A program made the translations under genes and the position numbers. Of a stretch of DNA of 5,079 bases, positions 1-5,079 are shown one piece after another; within the stretch, counting starts at the first letter, position 1; every line of letters starts with the position of its first letter. The notes below the pieces were generated by a model, which was not told the DNA's origin, searched no databases, and saw only the letters and a list, made by a program, of their open reading frames with translations. This stretch comes from an uncultured Synergistales bacterium (GTDB lineage: Bacteria > Synergistota > Synergistia > Synergistales > Aminobacteriaceae), in NCBI GenBank assembly GCA_905234205.1, contig CAJOGG010000088.1, positions 1-5,079 on the forward strand, read 5' to 3'.

Positions 1-53
1 AATTGGCGTGGAGGACTAACTATAAGAATCTGGATCGTATTCGCGAGAAATAA
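1..53 (+). CDS. Possible 3' end of a convergent gene (partial)
   Basis: An open frame enters from the left edge (first full codon at 3) and ends at TAA 51-53. Its last residues read LAWRTNYKNLDRIREK. The composition, a charged amphipathic tail, looks like a real protein C-terminus. The stop lies just before the hairpin that ends the minus-strand operon, as expected for convergent genes. Only 16 residues are visible, so no family can be named. Another frame is also open through this stretch (stop at 85-87), so the reading frame is a judgement from residue composition and position rather than proof. Confidence 0.35.
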   Translation, partial: LAWRTNYKNLDRIREK

Positions 54-75
54 ACCCGGCCTTTATGACCGGGCT
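48..75 (-). terminator. Rho-independent terminator of the hslV-hslU-codY-TerB_N operon
   Basis: Read on the minus strand, CCCGG (69-73) pairs with CCGGG (55-59) across a 9-nt loop. The stem can be extended by a G-U and an A-U pair (74/54 and 75/53), and the T-rich tract TTTATTT (48-54) follows. The stem starts inside the TAG stop codon (74-76) of the last operon gene, so termination is almost directly coupled to the end of translation. On the plus strand no T-run follows the hairpin, so it should work mainly for the minus-strand operon. Confidence 0.7.
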
Positions 76-1948
76 AAGCATTCTTGAATAATAGCGTCAT
101 TAATTTAAGCACAGTACTTCCGCGATCTATAGGATTTTTCCCAAATTCAGCTGCGGACATTTCCTCATCTTCACGCAATTTCATGACCTCACATAGGATC
201 GAATTGACTTCAGGATTATTTCCGAACTCCGGCATAAAGCTTACGGCGTCGAGCATCAAATATTTAAGGCTCTTTCTTTCGTCTTCCGATAACCAGGCAC
301 ACAAGAAATCTCCGTAATAATCTGGCCCGTATTGCGTTGGTAAGTTCAAAGGTTTCTGTGCTTCAAGTCTTAAATTATCTTCTTCCGTTAGTGTAAAAAA
401 GTCGTTCATTCGTTGGCGTAGCGGTTCAAATACTCGATCTTCATCAGCAGCTATTGAAGCACACAAAAATTCAAGTACAAACGACGCAACACGATAACTT
501 TGAGTTAATTGAGTCCCCGGTGCTAACTCAACGAACATTATTTTGTCTTCCCAGTTATATTCGCGGCCTGATACTCCCAAATCAGGGATAATCTGCCAGC
601 CTTCAACTTGTGCAACATCAACAACAGCTTTACGCTCTTTACCTGTTAACTTAATATTTTGTGATGTATCAAATTTCATGAGTTTACCCAATTTTCCAAG
701 CGTTGTGATTAATGGTAAGTTGCTACCTTCCGGTCTCAACGTTGATATAAAACTTTCAAAGTCTGGCCGTTCTTCAATACTTGCGAGATTTATATCAGTT
801 TCTTTAGGCTTATTAGCAACAAGGAAAACCTCCCACGAATCCACGAGATTCTTGAAGATTGACAGATCTGCGAAAAAGTCCGGGATCTCCACTGTATCGT
901 TATCTTTCTTACCAAGGCTTATTGAAGGATTCGCTGGCTTGTATGAAATTTTCAGCGTGGTCTCGGGTTTTTTGAGAATCAATCCACCTTTGCATAAGTC
1001 TTTATATATCGGTGTAAATTTTTGTAATGCTTCGTCTGAATGTTGGAGTATGGGATCATTTTTACGAGTCAGTTTTGCTGCCGTCCTCATTACAGTAAAT
1101 GCTACAGCTGAGGGAAGTGGAAGCATAGAATTTGCGTAAGAATTCATGATAATATCAAGCAATCCTTCAGGCACTCTGTTTAATCGTTTACAGAAGCCTA
1201 ATAACTCTTCGTCGGGCAACCATACTTTTATAGCAAGCCACGTGATGAAGTTTATTAGCATATTGCTTAAAGCTTCCCAACGTAGCAAAGGCAAGAGCCT
1301 AAAAGCTTCACTGATACATGTAGTCAAATCCAGTTTGTCAACGATAGTTCGACGTTCGATCCCGTAAAGCCATAACGTAGGATAACAAATATGCAGTGGA
1401 GGTTGAATCCTTGCGCCTGCCAGCCAAGTTAAATAAATTCCTCGCTGCAATGGAGTCATCGCTGCATAAGATTCTGCACCGTCAGCTGGTAATTCATCAC
1501 CTTGCTTAGGAAATTCTATTGGCAACGTTACGTCTATACATGAAGGTTCAGGAGTTGAGCATTCACCATTCGACCAATAAACTACAGGGCCGGCGATAGC
1601 AATGTTATCGAGCTGAATACTTCCAGAACGTCCGCACCAGCGCAATAAATTCGCACTAGCTTGAGCTTTCTTCTTAGGTTCAGTTGATAAGCCGTAGGGC
1701 GATTCTTCACCTGCTGGAGCATGAGCTGAATAAGTTGCTCCTGATGCCATGTCTGGATCTGTTACTGGCTTTACAGATAACACAAAACCCTGATCAGTCT
1801 CTGTAGCCTCCTCATCGTCAGGAAGGTCAAGCGATTCTGGATTAATTTGGACGTTCTCGTCCGGAGTGTTCTGTGTATGTCGAGATTGTTGCCTGAAAAA
1901 TGCCCCTACAGCTACGAATACAAATAGGCCTATTACTATGTAAATCAT
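74..1948 (-). CDS. Membrane-anchored TerB_N / TerB-like domain protein
   Basis: A protein of 624 residues. Residues 2-18 form one hydrophobic segment (IYIVIGLFVFVAVGAFF) followed by basic residues R19, R23 and H24, so by the positive-inside rule the rest should face the cytoplasm. Residues about 25-95 are an acidic, proline- and serine-rich linker. From about 100 to 300 I recognise the TerB_N domain (Pfam PF13208 from memory): YWSNGE (124-129), PEPSCIDVTLPI (133-144), YAAMTPLQRGIYLTWLAGAR (161-180) and LYGIERR (194-200). Residues about 410-475 include IIPDLGVSGREY, like the ePDxRyGG stretch seen between TerB_N and TerB in relatives. Residues about 485-595 resemble a divergent helical TerB region (FVLEFLCASIAADEDRV, LTEEDNLRLEAQ). 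No ATPase, helicase or nuclease domain is visible. Such proteins are associated with Ter stress and metal-related systems, but the molecular activity is unknown. The ATG overlaps the codY stop as ATGA with only a weak ribosome site, which implies translational coupling. The TerB_N call is firm and the TerB call moderate. Confidence 0.82.
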   Translation of the reverse strand: MIYIVIGLFVFVAVGAFFRQQSRHTQNTPDENVQINPESLDLPDDEEATETDQGFVLSVKPVTDPDMASGATYSAHAPAGEESPYGLSTEPKKKAQASANLLRWCGRSGSIQLDNIAIAGPVVYWSNGECSTPEPSCIDVTLPIEFPKQGDELPADGAESYAAMTPLQRGIYLTWLAGARIQPPLHICYPTLWLYGIERRTIVDKLDLTTCISEAFRLLPLLRWEALSNMLINFITWLAIKVWLPDEELLGFCKRLNRVPEGLLDIIMNSYANSMLPLPSAVAFTVMRTAAKLTRKNDPILQHSDEALQKFTPIYKDLCKGGLILKKPETTLKISYKPANPSISLGKKDNDTVEIPDFFADLSIFKNLVDSWEVFLVANKPKETDINLASIEERPDFESFISTLRPEGSNLPLITTLGKLGKLMKFDTSQNIKLTGKERKAVVDVAQVEGWQIIPDLGVSGREYNWEDKIMFVELAPGTQLTQSYRVASFVLEFLCASIAADEDRVFEPLRQRMNDFFTLTEEDNLRLEAQKPLNLPTQYGPDYYGDFLCAWLSEDERKSLKYLMLDAVSFMPEFGNNPEVNSILCEVMKLREDEEMSAAEFGKNPIDRGSTVLKLMTLLFKNA

Positions 1949-2754
1949 GATTTATTACCCAAATATTCCAGTAATAACGGGCTCAAGATTTTGATGTATG
2001 TCCCCTTCATTCCAAGACTCCTACTTTCAATAAGGCCAGCGCTTTCGAGTTTACGTAACGCATTCACAATGACGCTTCTTGTTACTCCGACTCGATCAGC
2101 AACTTTTGAGGCAATAGCGACTCCTTCAAGGCCATTAAGCTCGGCGATAATATGCTTCATACTCTCAAGCTCTGAATAAGACAATGCACGCATAGCCATT
2201 TGTACGCTTAAACGAGTTCTAGCAGTATCCTCGAGAATCTTAGCGCGCTCATTGAGAATCTGAATCCCGGCCAAGACGCCCAAGTATTCGGCCAGTAATA
2301 CGTCTTCAATTAAGAATGGGGCATGAAATCTCACAAGCATAATCGTACCTAAACGTTCGGCGTTAGCTCCTATGATTGGTACGTACATTAAATGTTTCTC
2401 GGGCTTCTCACCTGAATAAGCGTCATCGAATAAAAACGCGTCTTCATCGTGAATTTCGGAGTCTCTGCAGCGATTCATTCTGATAACAAATTCTTCAGGC
2501 ATGACACCATCGGCGAAACTGTCCGACAAAGCTTTTGATTTATACTCCGGCAACCAAAAGTACCCAAGCAAATTCCCTGACTTATCGACAACATAAACAT
2601 TAGCATTCGAGAATCCCGACAATAATTCCGACAAGTGAAAATAGTTCAGTGGTTCTCCCTCACGTTTAGCCTGAAACGCACGTCCTACACGTCGAGTCTT
2701 TCTCAAGAGTTCATTAAGAGCTTTATCTTCAGGACGCGAAGAAAATTCAGCCAT
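1945..2754 (-). CDS. codY: CodY, GTP/branched-chain amino-acid responsive transcriptional regulator
   Basis: A protein of 269 residues; Bacillus CodY has 259, and the excess is mainly an N-terminal extension of about 15 residues. CodY is a cytoplasmic dimeric DNA-binding protein that in Firmicutes represses biosynthetic and transport genes when isoleucine/valine/leucine and GTP are plentiful. The N-terminal GAF-like sensor spans about 37-150 (NVYVVDKSGNLLGY 52-65, VPIIGANAERLG 125-136), followed by a linker helix. The winged helix-turn-helix is almost invariant: ASKVADRVGVTRSVIVNALR (215-234), then LESAGLIESRSLGMKGTY (236-253). The DNA-reading part is thus far better conserved than the ligand pocket, where only the PEE motif (86-88) is clear. 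The start is fixed by GAGGTGA (2761-2767), 6 nt upstream of ATG. The gene lies 17 bp after hslU, an order known from Bacillus, and its stop overlaps the next start. It could regulate its own operon, since a CodY-box-like site lies at the hslV promoter. Confidence 0.96.
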   Translation of the reverse strand: MAEFSSRPEDKALNELLRKTRRVGRAFQAKREGEPLNYFHLSELLSGFSNANVYVVDKSGNLLGYFWLPEYKSKALSDSFADGVMPEEFVIRMNRCRDSEIHDEDAFLFDDAYSGEKPEKHLMYVPIIGANAERLGTIMLVRFHAPFLIEDVLLAEYLGVLAGIQILNERAKILEDTARTRLSVQMAMRALSYSELESMKHIIAELNGLEGVAIASKVADRVGVTRSVIVNALRKLESAGLIESRSLGMKGTYIKILSPLLLEYLGNKS

Positions 2755-2771
2755 ATCGATTCACCTCACAG

Positions 2772-4190
2772 CTACAACAGATAACGCCTTATATCGCGAT
2801 TCTCAACAAGGCCGCTTAACTTTTCCTTCACCATTTCCGGAGTGATTTCGATCTCCTCAACGTCCATATCGCTAACGTTAAAGCTGATCTCTTCAAGCAA
2901 CTGTTCCATCATTGTGTGAAGTCGTCGTGCTCCTATGTCTTCCATTTCGGAGTTCATTTTATGAGCTAGTTTAGCTATCTCGGCCGTAGCTTCTTTCGTG
3001 AACGATAACTTTACACCTTCAGTTGAGATTAGTGCCTCATATTGACGAATCAAACTGTTTTCTGGCTCTGTGAGAATCTGCTGCAAGTTCTCAATCGTTA
3101 ATGGCTCAAGCTCAACGCGTATAGGGAAACGTCCTTGTAATTCTGGAATCAAATCGGAAGGTTTTACGCCACTGAAAGCTCCTGCCGCTATGAACAGTAC
3201 ATGGTCAGTTTTAACCGGGCCATAACGAGTCTGCACAACTGAGCCCTCAACAATTGGCAATAAATCTCTCTGAACACCTTCGCGGCTGACATCAGGCCCA
3301 TGAGAACTTCCGCCCTTAACCACAACTTTGTCGATCTCGTCAAGAAACACAATGCCTTCTTCTTGCGCAATATTCACAGCTTCCTTGGCCATAGCGTCGG
3401 CGTCAATTAATTTTTCGGCTTCCTCCTGCTGTAAAATTCTCATTGCCTCTTTGACTTTCATGTGACGTTTCTTAGTCTTCTTCGGAATTATTCCGCCTAA
3501 CATTTCGGTGATATTGATCCCCATGACTTCCATACCAGGTGTGCTGAACATAGGCACAGAAGGAGCATCATTGACTTCGAGTTCAACGTCTTTATCGTCA
3601 AGTTTTCCGTCTTTCAACATTTTCTGGAATCTTGCACGAGTTCTGCTGTATTTTTCTTCCTCTTCTGGAGATTCGTCGGGCACTTCTGTCTTATTCTCCT
3701 CGTCGTCTGATTTATCTGTGAAGGCTTTCATGAAATCCGGCATTGAGAATTTCTTCTCACGTTTTGGCAATAACGCATCAAGCAATCTTTGTTCTGCACG
3801 TTCAACTGCTGGCGCCTGTACTTCTTCGATCATCTTTTTGCGAACCATAGATACAGCGAATTCTGTTAAGTCTCGTATGATCGTCTCAACATCACGACCA
3901 ACGTAACCTACTTCCGTGAATTTCGTAGCCTCAACTTTTACGAACGGAGCCTTTGACAATGTAGCAAGCCTGCGTGCAATTTCAGTTTTACCTACACCGG
4001 TCGGGCCCACCATCAAAATATTTTTGGGCATAATCTCGTGAGCAATCTCTGGGGGCAAAGCTCGTCTTCTGATTCGATTTCGTAACGCAATAGCTACAGC
4101 CTTCTTGGCCTTATCCTGACCTATGATATAACGGTTTAAGTGTTCAATGATTTTTGCGGGAGTTAATTCCGAAGTTAATTTACTAGTCAT
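2772..4190 (-). CDS. hslU: HslU (ClpY), AAA+ ATPase subunit of the HslUV protease
   Basis: HslU forms the hexameric unfoldase ring that recognises and unfolds cytoplasmic proteins with ATP and threads them into HslV. The 472-residue product is close to Bacillus ClpY (467) and longer than E. coli HslU (443). Visible elements are the N-terminal IIGQDKAKKAVAIALRNR (22-39), Walker A GPTGVGKT (62-69), the pore loop GYVG (95-98), and the family-specific intermediate domain from about 110 to 265 with a very acidic insert at 161-182. These are followed by Walker B VFLDEID (281-287), the arginine-finger region GRFPIR (353-358) and the sensor-2 motif GARRL (420-424). The C-terminal tail RDIRRYLL is the segment that in the family inserts between HslV subunits and activates them. 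All key residues are present. GGAG at 4198-4201 lies 7 nt before ATG, inside the end of hslV. The start is 2 bp after the hslV stop, so coupling is likely. Confidence 0.98.
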   Translation of the reverse strand: MTSKLTSELTPAKIIEHLNRYIIGQDKAKKAVAIALRNRIRRRALPPEIAHEIMPKNILMVGPTGVGKTEIARRLATLSKAPFVKVEATKFTEVGYVGRDVETIIRDLTEFAVSMVRKKMIEEVQAPAVERAEQRLLDALLPKREKKFSMPDFMKAFTDKSDDEENKTEVPDESPEEEEKYSRTRARFQKMLKDGKLDDKDVELEVNDAPSVPMFSTPGMEVMGINITEMLGGIIPKKTKKRHMKVKEAMRILQQEEAEKLIDADAMAKEAVNIAQEEGIVFLDEIDKVVVKGGSSHGPDVSREGVQRDLLPIVEGSVVQTRYGPVKTDHVLFIAAGAFSGVKPSDLIPELQGRFPIRVELEPLTIENLQQILTEPENSLIRQYEALISTEGVKLSFTKEATAEIAKLAHKMNSEMEDIGARRLHTMMEQLLEEISFNVSDMDVEEIEITPEMVKEKLSGLVENRDIRRYLL

Positions 4191-4192
4191 TA

Positions 4193-4726
4193 TTATTCTC
4201 CAAGTACCTCAACGATTACATTATTGTTAGTGTAAATACAAATTTCCGAAGCTAATTCGATTGAACGTTTAGCGATTTTTTCCGGGGGCCAGTCAGTCGA
4301 CTCACATAAAGCTCTTCCAGCGGCCAAGGCATAACCCGATCCAGAACCGATAGACGCAACATCACCTTCAGGCTCTAAAACGTCGCCAGCTCCACTAAGT
4401 AATAAAGTCATTTCCGTGTTCGCTACCAACATCATAGCTTCGAGTCGTCGTAAAGCTTTATCGAGTCGCCATTCTCGAACAAGTTTCACAGCTCCCTTCA
4501 TAAGGTCGCCCTTTTCCTGCTCCAAACAGTCCTCGAATTTCTCAAGCAATGTCATAGCGTCAGCCGTCGATCCTGCAAAGCCTGTCAAAATTTTTCCGTC
4601 TAAAAGCGTTCTAACCTTCCTAGCGCCTGACTTAATCACTTGACTTCCAAGAGTAACTTGACCATCGCCAGCCATAGCCACTCTATTACCTCGTCTCACG
4701 CAAATAATAGTTGTACCCTGAAACAG
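4193..4726 (-). CDS. hslV: HslV (ClpQ), threonine peptidase subunit, probable CTG start
   Basis: HslV forms the double-ring proteolytic core of HslUV in the cytoplasm. The first ATG/GTG/TTG in this frame is GTG at 4697-4699, but starting there would delete the catalytic N-terminal threonine. Reading upstream in frame gives LFQGTTIICVRR before the first upstream stop (TGA 4733-4735). This matches the family pattern F-H-G-TTI (for example Thermotoga and Bacillus HslV, from memory). The only plausible initiators are CTG 4724-4726 or the much rarer ATC 4727-4729; I choose CTG. This gives 177 residues, a 4-residue propeptide MFQG, and mature Thr1 encoded at 4712-4714. In mature numbering Asp17, Lys33, Gly45 and Ser124 are present, matching the proteasome-like active site. 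The usual GSGGPY reads GSGSGY here. The C-terminal part EICIYTNNNVIVEVLGE is typical. The ribosome site AAAGGA (4737-4742) is well placed for CTG. The alternative is a one-base indel that separates the nearby ATG (4734-4736) from this frame. Confidence 0.95.
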   Translation of the reverse strand: MFQGTTIICVRRGNRVAMAGDGQVTLGSQVIKSGARKVRTLLDGKILTGFAGSTADAMTLLEKFEDCLEQEKGDLMKGAVKLVREWRLDKALRRLEAMMLVANTEMTLLLSGAGDVLEPEGDVASIGSGSGYALAAGRALCESTDWPPEKIAKRSIELASEICIYTNNNVIVEVLGE

Positions 4727-4736
4727 GATTCTTCAT

Positions 4737-4742
4737 TCCTTT
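4737..4742 (-). promoter_or_regulatory. Ribosome binding site of hslV that decides the CTG start
   Basis: AAAGGA on the minus strand ends 10 nt before CTG 4726. Counted from the fourth base of the GGAG position, the spacing is 9 nt, the same as for the Rrf2 gene in this window and close to the 7 nt of hslU. The ATG at 4734-4736 touches the site directly, too close for normal initiation, and its frame stops after 16 codons. The GTG at 4699 is 37 nt away, too far. Confidence 0.6.
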
Positions 4743-4747
4743 CTTGT

Positions 4748-4757
4748 TTAACGTTAA
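4748..4757. promoter_or_regulatory. Perfect palindrome in the hslV leader, possible operator
   Basis: TTAACGTTAA is a perfect 10-bp inverted repeat. It lies between the predicted hslV transcription start (about 4765) and its ribosome site, where a bound dimer would block early elongation. No regulator can be named from it. Ten-base palindromes in AT-rich DNA can arise by chance. Confidence 0.25.
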
Positions 4758-4773
4758 TAAATTTGTTGCATAT
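4758..4773 (+). repeat. Direct repeat copy 1 in the divergent promoter region
   Basis: TAAATTTGTTGCATAT occurs here and, identically over 16 bases, at 4845-4860, 87 bp away. This copy covers the predicted start point and the downstream edge of the -10 of the hslV promoter. It looks like a protein-binding site. Shifted by two bases, it also matches 11 of 15 positions of the Firmicute CodY box AATTTTCWGAAAATT, so CodY or the neighbouring Rrf2 regulator could be the ligand. Confidence 0.6.
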
Positions 4774-4800
4774 TATCTCAATTTGTTGGTATTTTGTGAA
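4772..4800 (-). promoter_or_regulatory. Sigma-70/SigA-type promoter for the hslV operon
   Basis: On the minus strand TTCACA (4795-4800, 5 of 6 to TTGACA) is separated by exactly 17 bp from GATAAT (4772-4777, 5 of 6 to TATAAT). The predicted start point is near 4765, leaving a leader of about 38 nt before the CTG. It is the best-matching minus-strand promoter I found in the intergenic region. Repeat units overlap both the start site and the spacer. Confidence 0.6.
4780..4788 (+). repeat. Short third copy of the direct-repeat core
   Basis: AATTTGTTG repeats the core of the 16-bp repeats and starts exactly 20 bp after the matching base of copy 1 (4760), about two helical turns. It lies in the spacer of the hslV promoter. 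Being nine bases of AT-rich sequence, it is suggestive only together with its spacing. Confidence 0.35.
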
Positions 4801-4804
4801 TAAT
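4790..4804. promoter_or_regulatory. CodY-box-like sequence over the hslV -35
   Basis: TATTTTGTGAATAAT matches the Firmicute CodY consensus AATTTTCWGAAAATT at 11 of 15 positions and covers the -35 hexamer TTCACA of the operon that encodes CodY. Binding here would repress hslV-hslU-codY. The helix-turn-helix of this CodY is almost identical to the Bacillus one, so a similar motif is reasonable. Four mismatches in AT-rich DNA leave real room for chance. Confidence 0.3.
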
Positions 4805-4839
4805 GTGTAATCTTCCTGTGATACCTAACTTGCTTAATC

Positions 4840-4868
4840 TTGATTAAATTTGTTGCATATGATATTCT
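4840..4868 (+). promoter_or_regulatory. Candidate promoter for the divergent Rrf2 gene
   Basis: TTGATT (4840-4845) and TATTCT (4863-4868) are 17 bp apart, each 4 of 6 to consensus, giving a start point near 4875 and a leader of about 36 nt. The spacer is almost entirely repeat copy 2, so a repressor there would block polymerase. A weaker alternative is TTGTTG (4783-4788) with TGTAAT (4806-4811), also 17 bp apart, which would give a leader of roughly 95 nt. Confidence 0.35.
4845..4860 (+). repeat. Direct repeat copy 2 in the divergent promoter region
   Basis: Identical over 16 bases to 4758-4773 (TAAATTTGTTGCATAT) and in the same orientation. It fills the spacer of the candidate Rrf2 promoter. 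A shorter relative, TAAATTTGT, follows at 4880-4888 just before the ribosome site. One copy at each of two divergent promoters is the arrangement expected of a shared or autoregulatory operator. Confidence 0.6.
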
Positions 4869-4891
4869 TTCCGCCGCGTTAAATTTGTCAG

Positions 4892-4901
4892 AAAGGGGGA
4901 G
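4892..4901 (+). promoter_or_regulatory. Strong ribosome binding site of the Rrf2 gene
   Basis: AAAGGGGGAG lies 9 nt before ATG 4911. It fixes the start of the truncated regulator gene, whose N-terminus MKLSSTARYGLKAM is the normal beginning of this family. Confidence 0.75.
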
Positions 4902-4910
4902 AAATTCATC

Positions 4911-5079
4911 ATGAAGCTTTCATCAACAGCACGCTATGGACTAAAAGCTATGTCGGATTTGTGTATGCATTCACAAAATTTTGAGCCTGTTTCAGTAAGT
5001 GATATAGCTATTCGCCAAAAAATCCCCGTGAATTATTTGGAGCAACTCTTCTCAAAGTTACGACGTGGAGGCTTGCTTG
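4911..5079 (+). CDS. Rrf2-family transcriptional regulator, N-terminal 56 residues (truncated by window end)
   Basis: The visible protein begins MKLSSTARYGLKAM, continues with PVSVSDIAIRQKIPVNYLEQ (26-45) and ends LFSKLRRGGLL. This is the Rrf2 winged helix-turn-helix with the signature helix NYLEQLFSKLRRGGLL. Complete members are about 130-165 residues and many carry three cysteines near residues 90-105 for an Fe-S cluster (IscR, NsrR). Others lack them and sense through a partner protein, such as CymR with cysteine synthase. That part lies beyond the window, so the signal sensed cannot be assigned. The gene diverges from hslV with 184 bp between starts, and repeats in that region make autoregulation and control of hslV plausible but unproven. 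Confidence 0.9.
   Translation, partial: MKLSSTARYGLKAMSDLCMHSQNFEPVSVSDIAIRQKIPVNYLEQLFSKLRRGGLL

Noticed and set aside
543..1139. Plus-strand open frame of 198 codons opposite the TerB_N gene
   Set aside because: It lies wholly antisense to a gene with recognised domains, has no ribosome site or family-like sequence, and is serine/leucine-rich as antisense frames often are. The same applies to the plus-strand frames at 84-317, 1146-1367, 1991-2179, 3508-3906 and 4416-4643.
3188..3370. Minus-strand 60-codon frame inside hslU
   Set aside because: It is an out-of-frame shadow of the conserved Walker B region of hslU, without a credible start site.
4193..4699. HslV starting at GTG 4697-4699
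   Set aside because: It would remove the TTI N-terminus including catalytic Thr1, and there is no ribosome site at the right distance. The conserved sequence continues upstream.
4683..4736. Short leader peptide from ATG 4734-4736 (MKNPVSGYNYYLRETR, stop overlapping early hslV)
   Set aside because: The AGGA directly abuts the ATG with no spacing, the composition shows no attenuator pattern, and there is no paired terminator/antiterminator. A frameshift or indel relation to hslV remains possible and is covered in the findings.
4758..4888. CRISPR array or insertion-sequence ends
   Set aside because: The repeats are short, unevenly spaced and tied to promoter elements. There are no inverted terminal repeats, target duplications or nearby transposase.
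4883..4897. CodY-box-like ATTTGTCAGAAAGGG over the Rrf2 ribosome site
   Set aside because: It matches only 10 of 15 positions, and the right half is simply the Shine-Dalgarno sequence.
4727..4910. Riboswitch or small RNA in the intergenic region
   Set aside because: No long stable stem, conserved aptamer pattern or terminator hairpin was seen. The leaders are short (about 36-38 nt by the favoured promoters).

Overview
The window carries a compact minus-strand operon, hslV-hslU-codY followed by a membrane-anchored TerB_N-type protein. It is transcribed from a 184-bp intergenic region near the right end. The start of a divergent Rrf2-family regulator gene runs off the right edge. At the left edge are a terminator and what is probably the last codons of a convergent gene. 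The DNA is moderately AT-rich (judged by eye, not counted), with strong AGGAG-type ribosome sites. The hslV-hslU-codY order is known from low-GC Gram-positives (the Bacillus clpQ-clpY-codY cluster) and, from memory, also from Synergistota. CodY here is clearly a family member but diverged from Bacillus in its N-terminal half. I therefore infer a low-GC Synergistota or Clostridia-like anaerobe without being able to decide between them. A placement by HslU or CodY phylogeny would settle it.

Layout from right to left along the operon: a TTCACA-N17-GATAAT promoter at 4772-4800, then hslV (4193-4726, most likely starting at a rare CTG codon), hslU (2 bp later), codY (17 bp later) and the TerB_N gene (4-bp ATGA overlap with codY). 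The operon ends at a hairpin terminator (48-75) that begins in the last stop codon. HslV is the N-terminal-threonine protease and HslU its AAA+ unfoldase. CodY is the amino-acid/nutrient-sensing repressor. The last protein is predicted to be a single-pass membrane protein with cytoplasmic TerB_N and TerB-like domains, related to Ter-associated stress systems. Tight spacing suggests that all four are made together.

The intergenic region is structured. It has a perfect 16-bp direct repeat (4758-4773 and 4845-4860), one copy at the hslV start point and one filling the spacer of a candidate rrf2 promoter, plus two shorter copies. It also has a TTAACGTTAA palindrome in the hslV leader and a CodY-box-like sequence covering the hslV -35. 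Two regulators, CodY and Rrf2, therefore flank a region with several candidate operators.

The most interesting points are the coupling of a Ter-type membrane protein to codY, the non-ATG start of hslV that a standard gene finder would move past the catalytic Thr1, and the repeat-rich divergent promoter. No mobile element, tRNA, rRNA or CRISPR array was seen.
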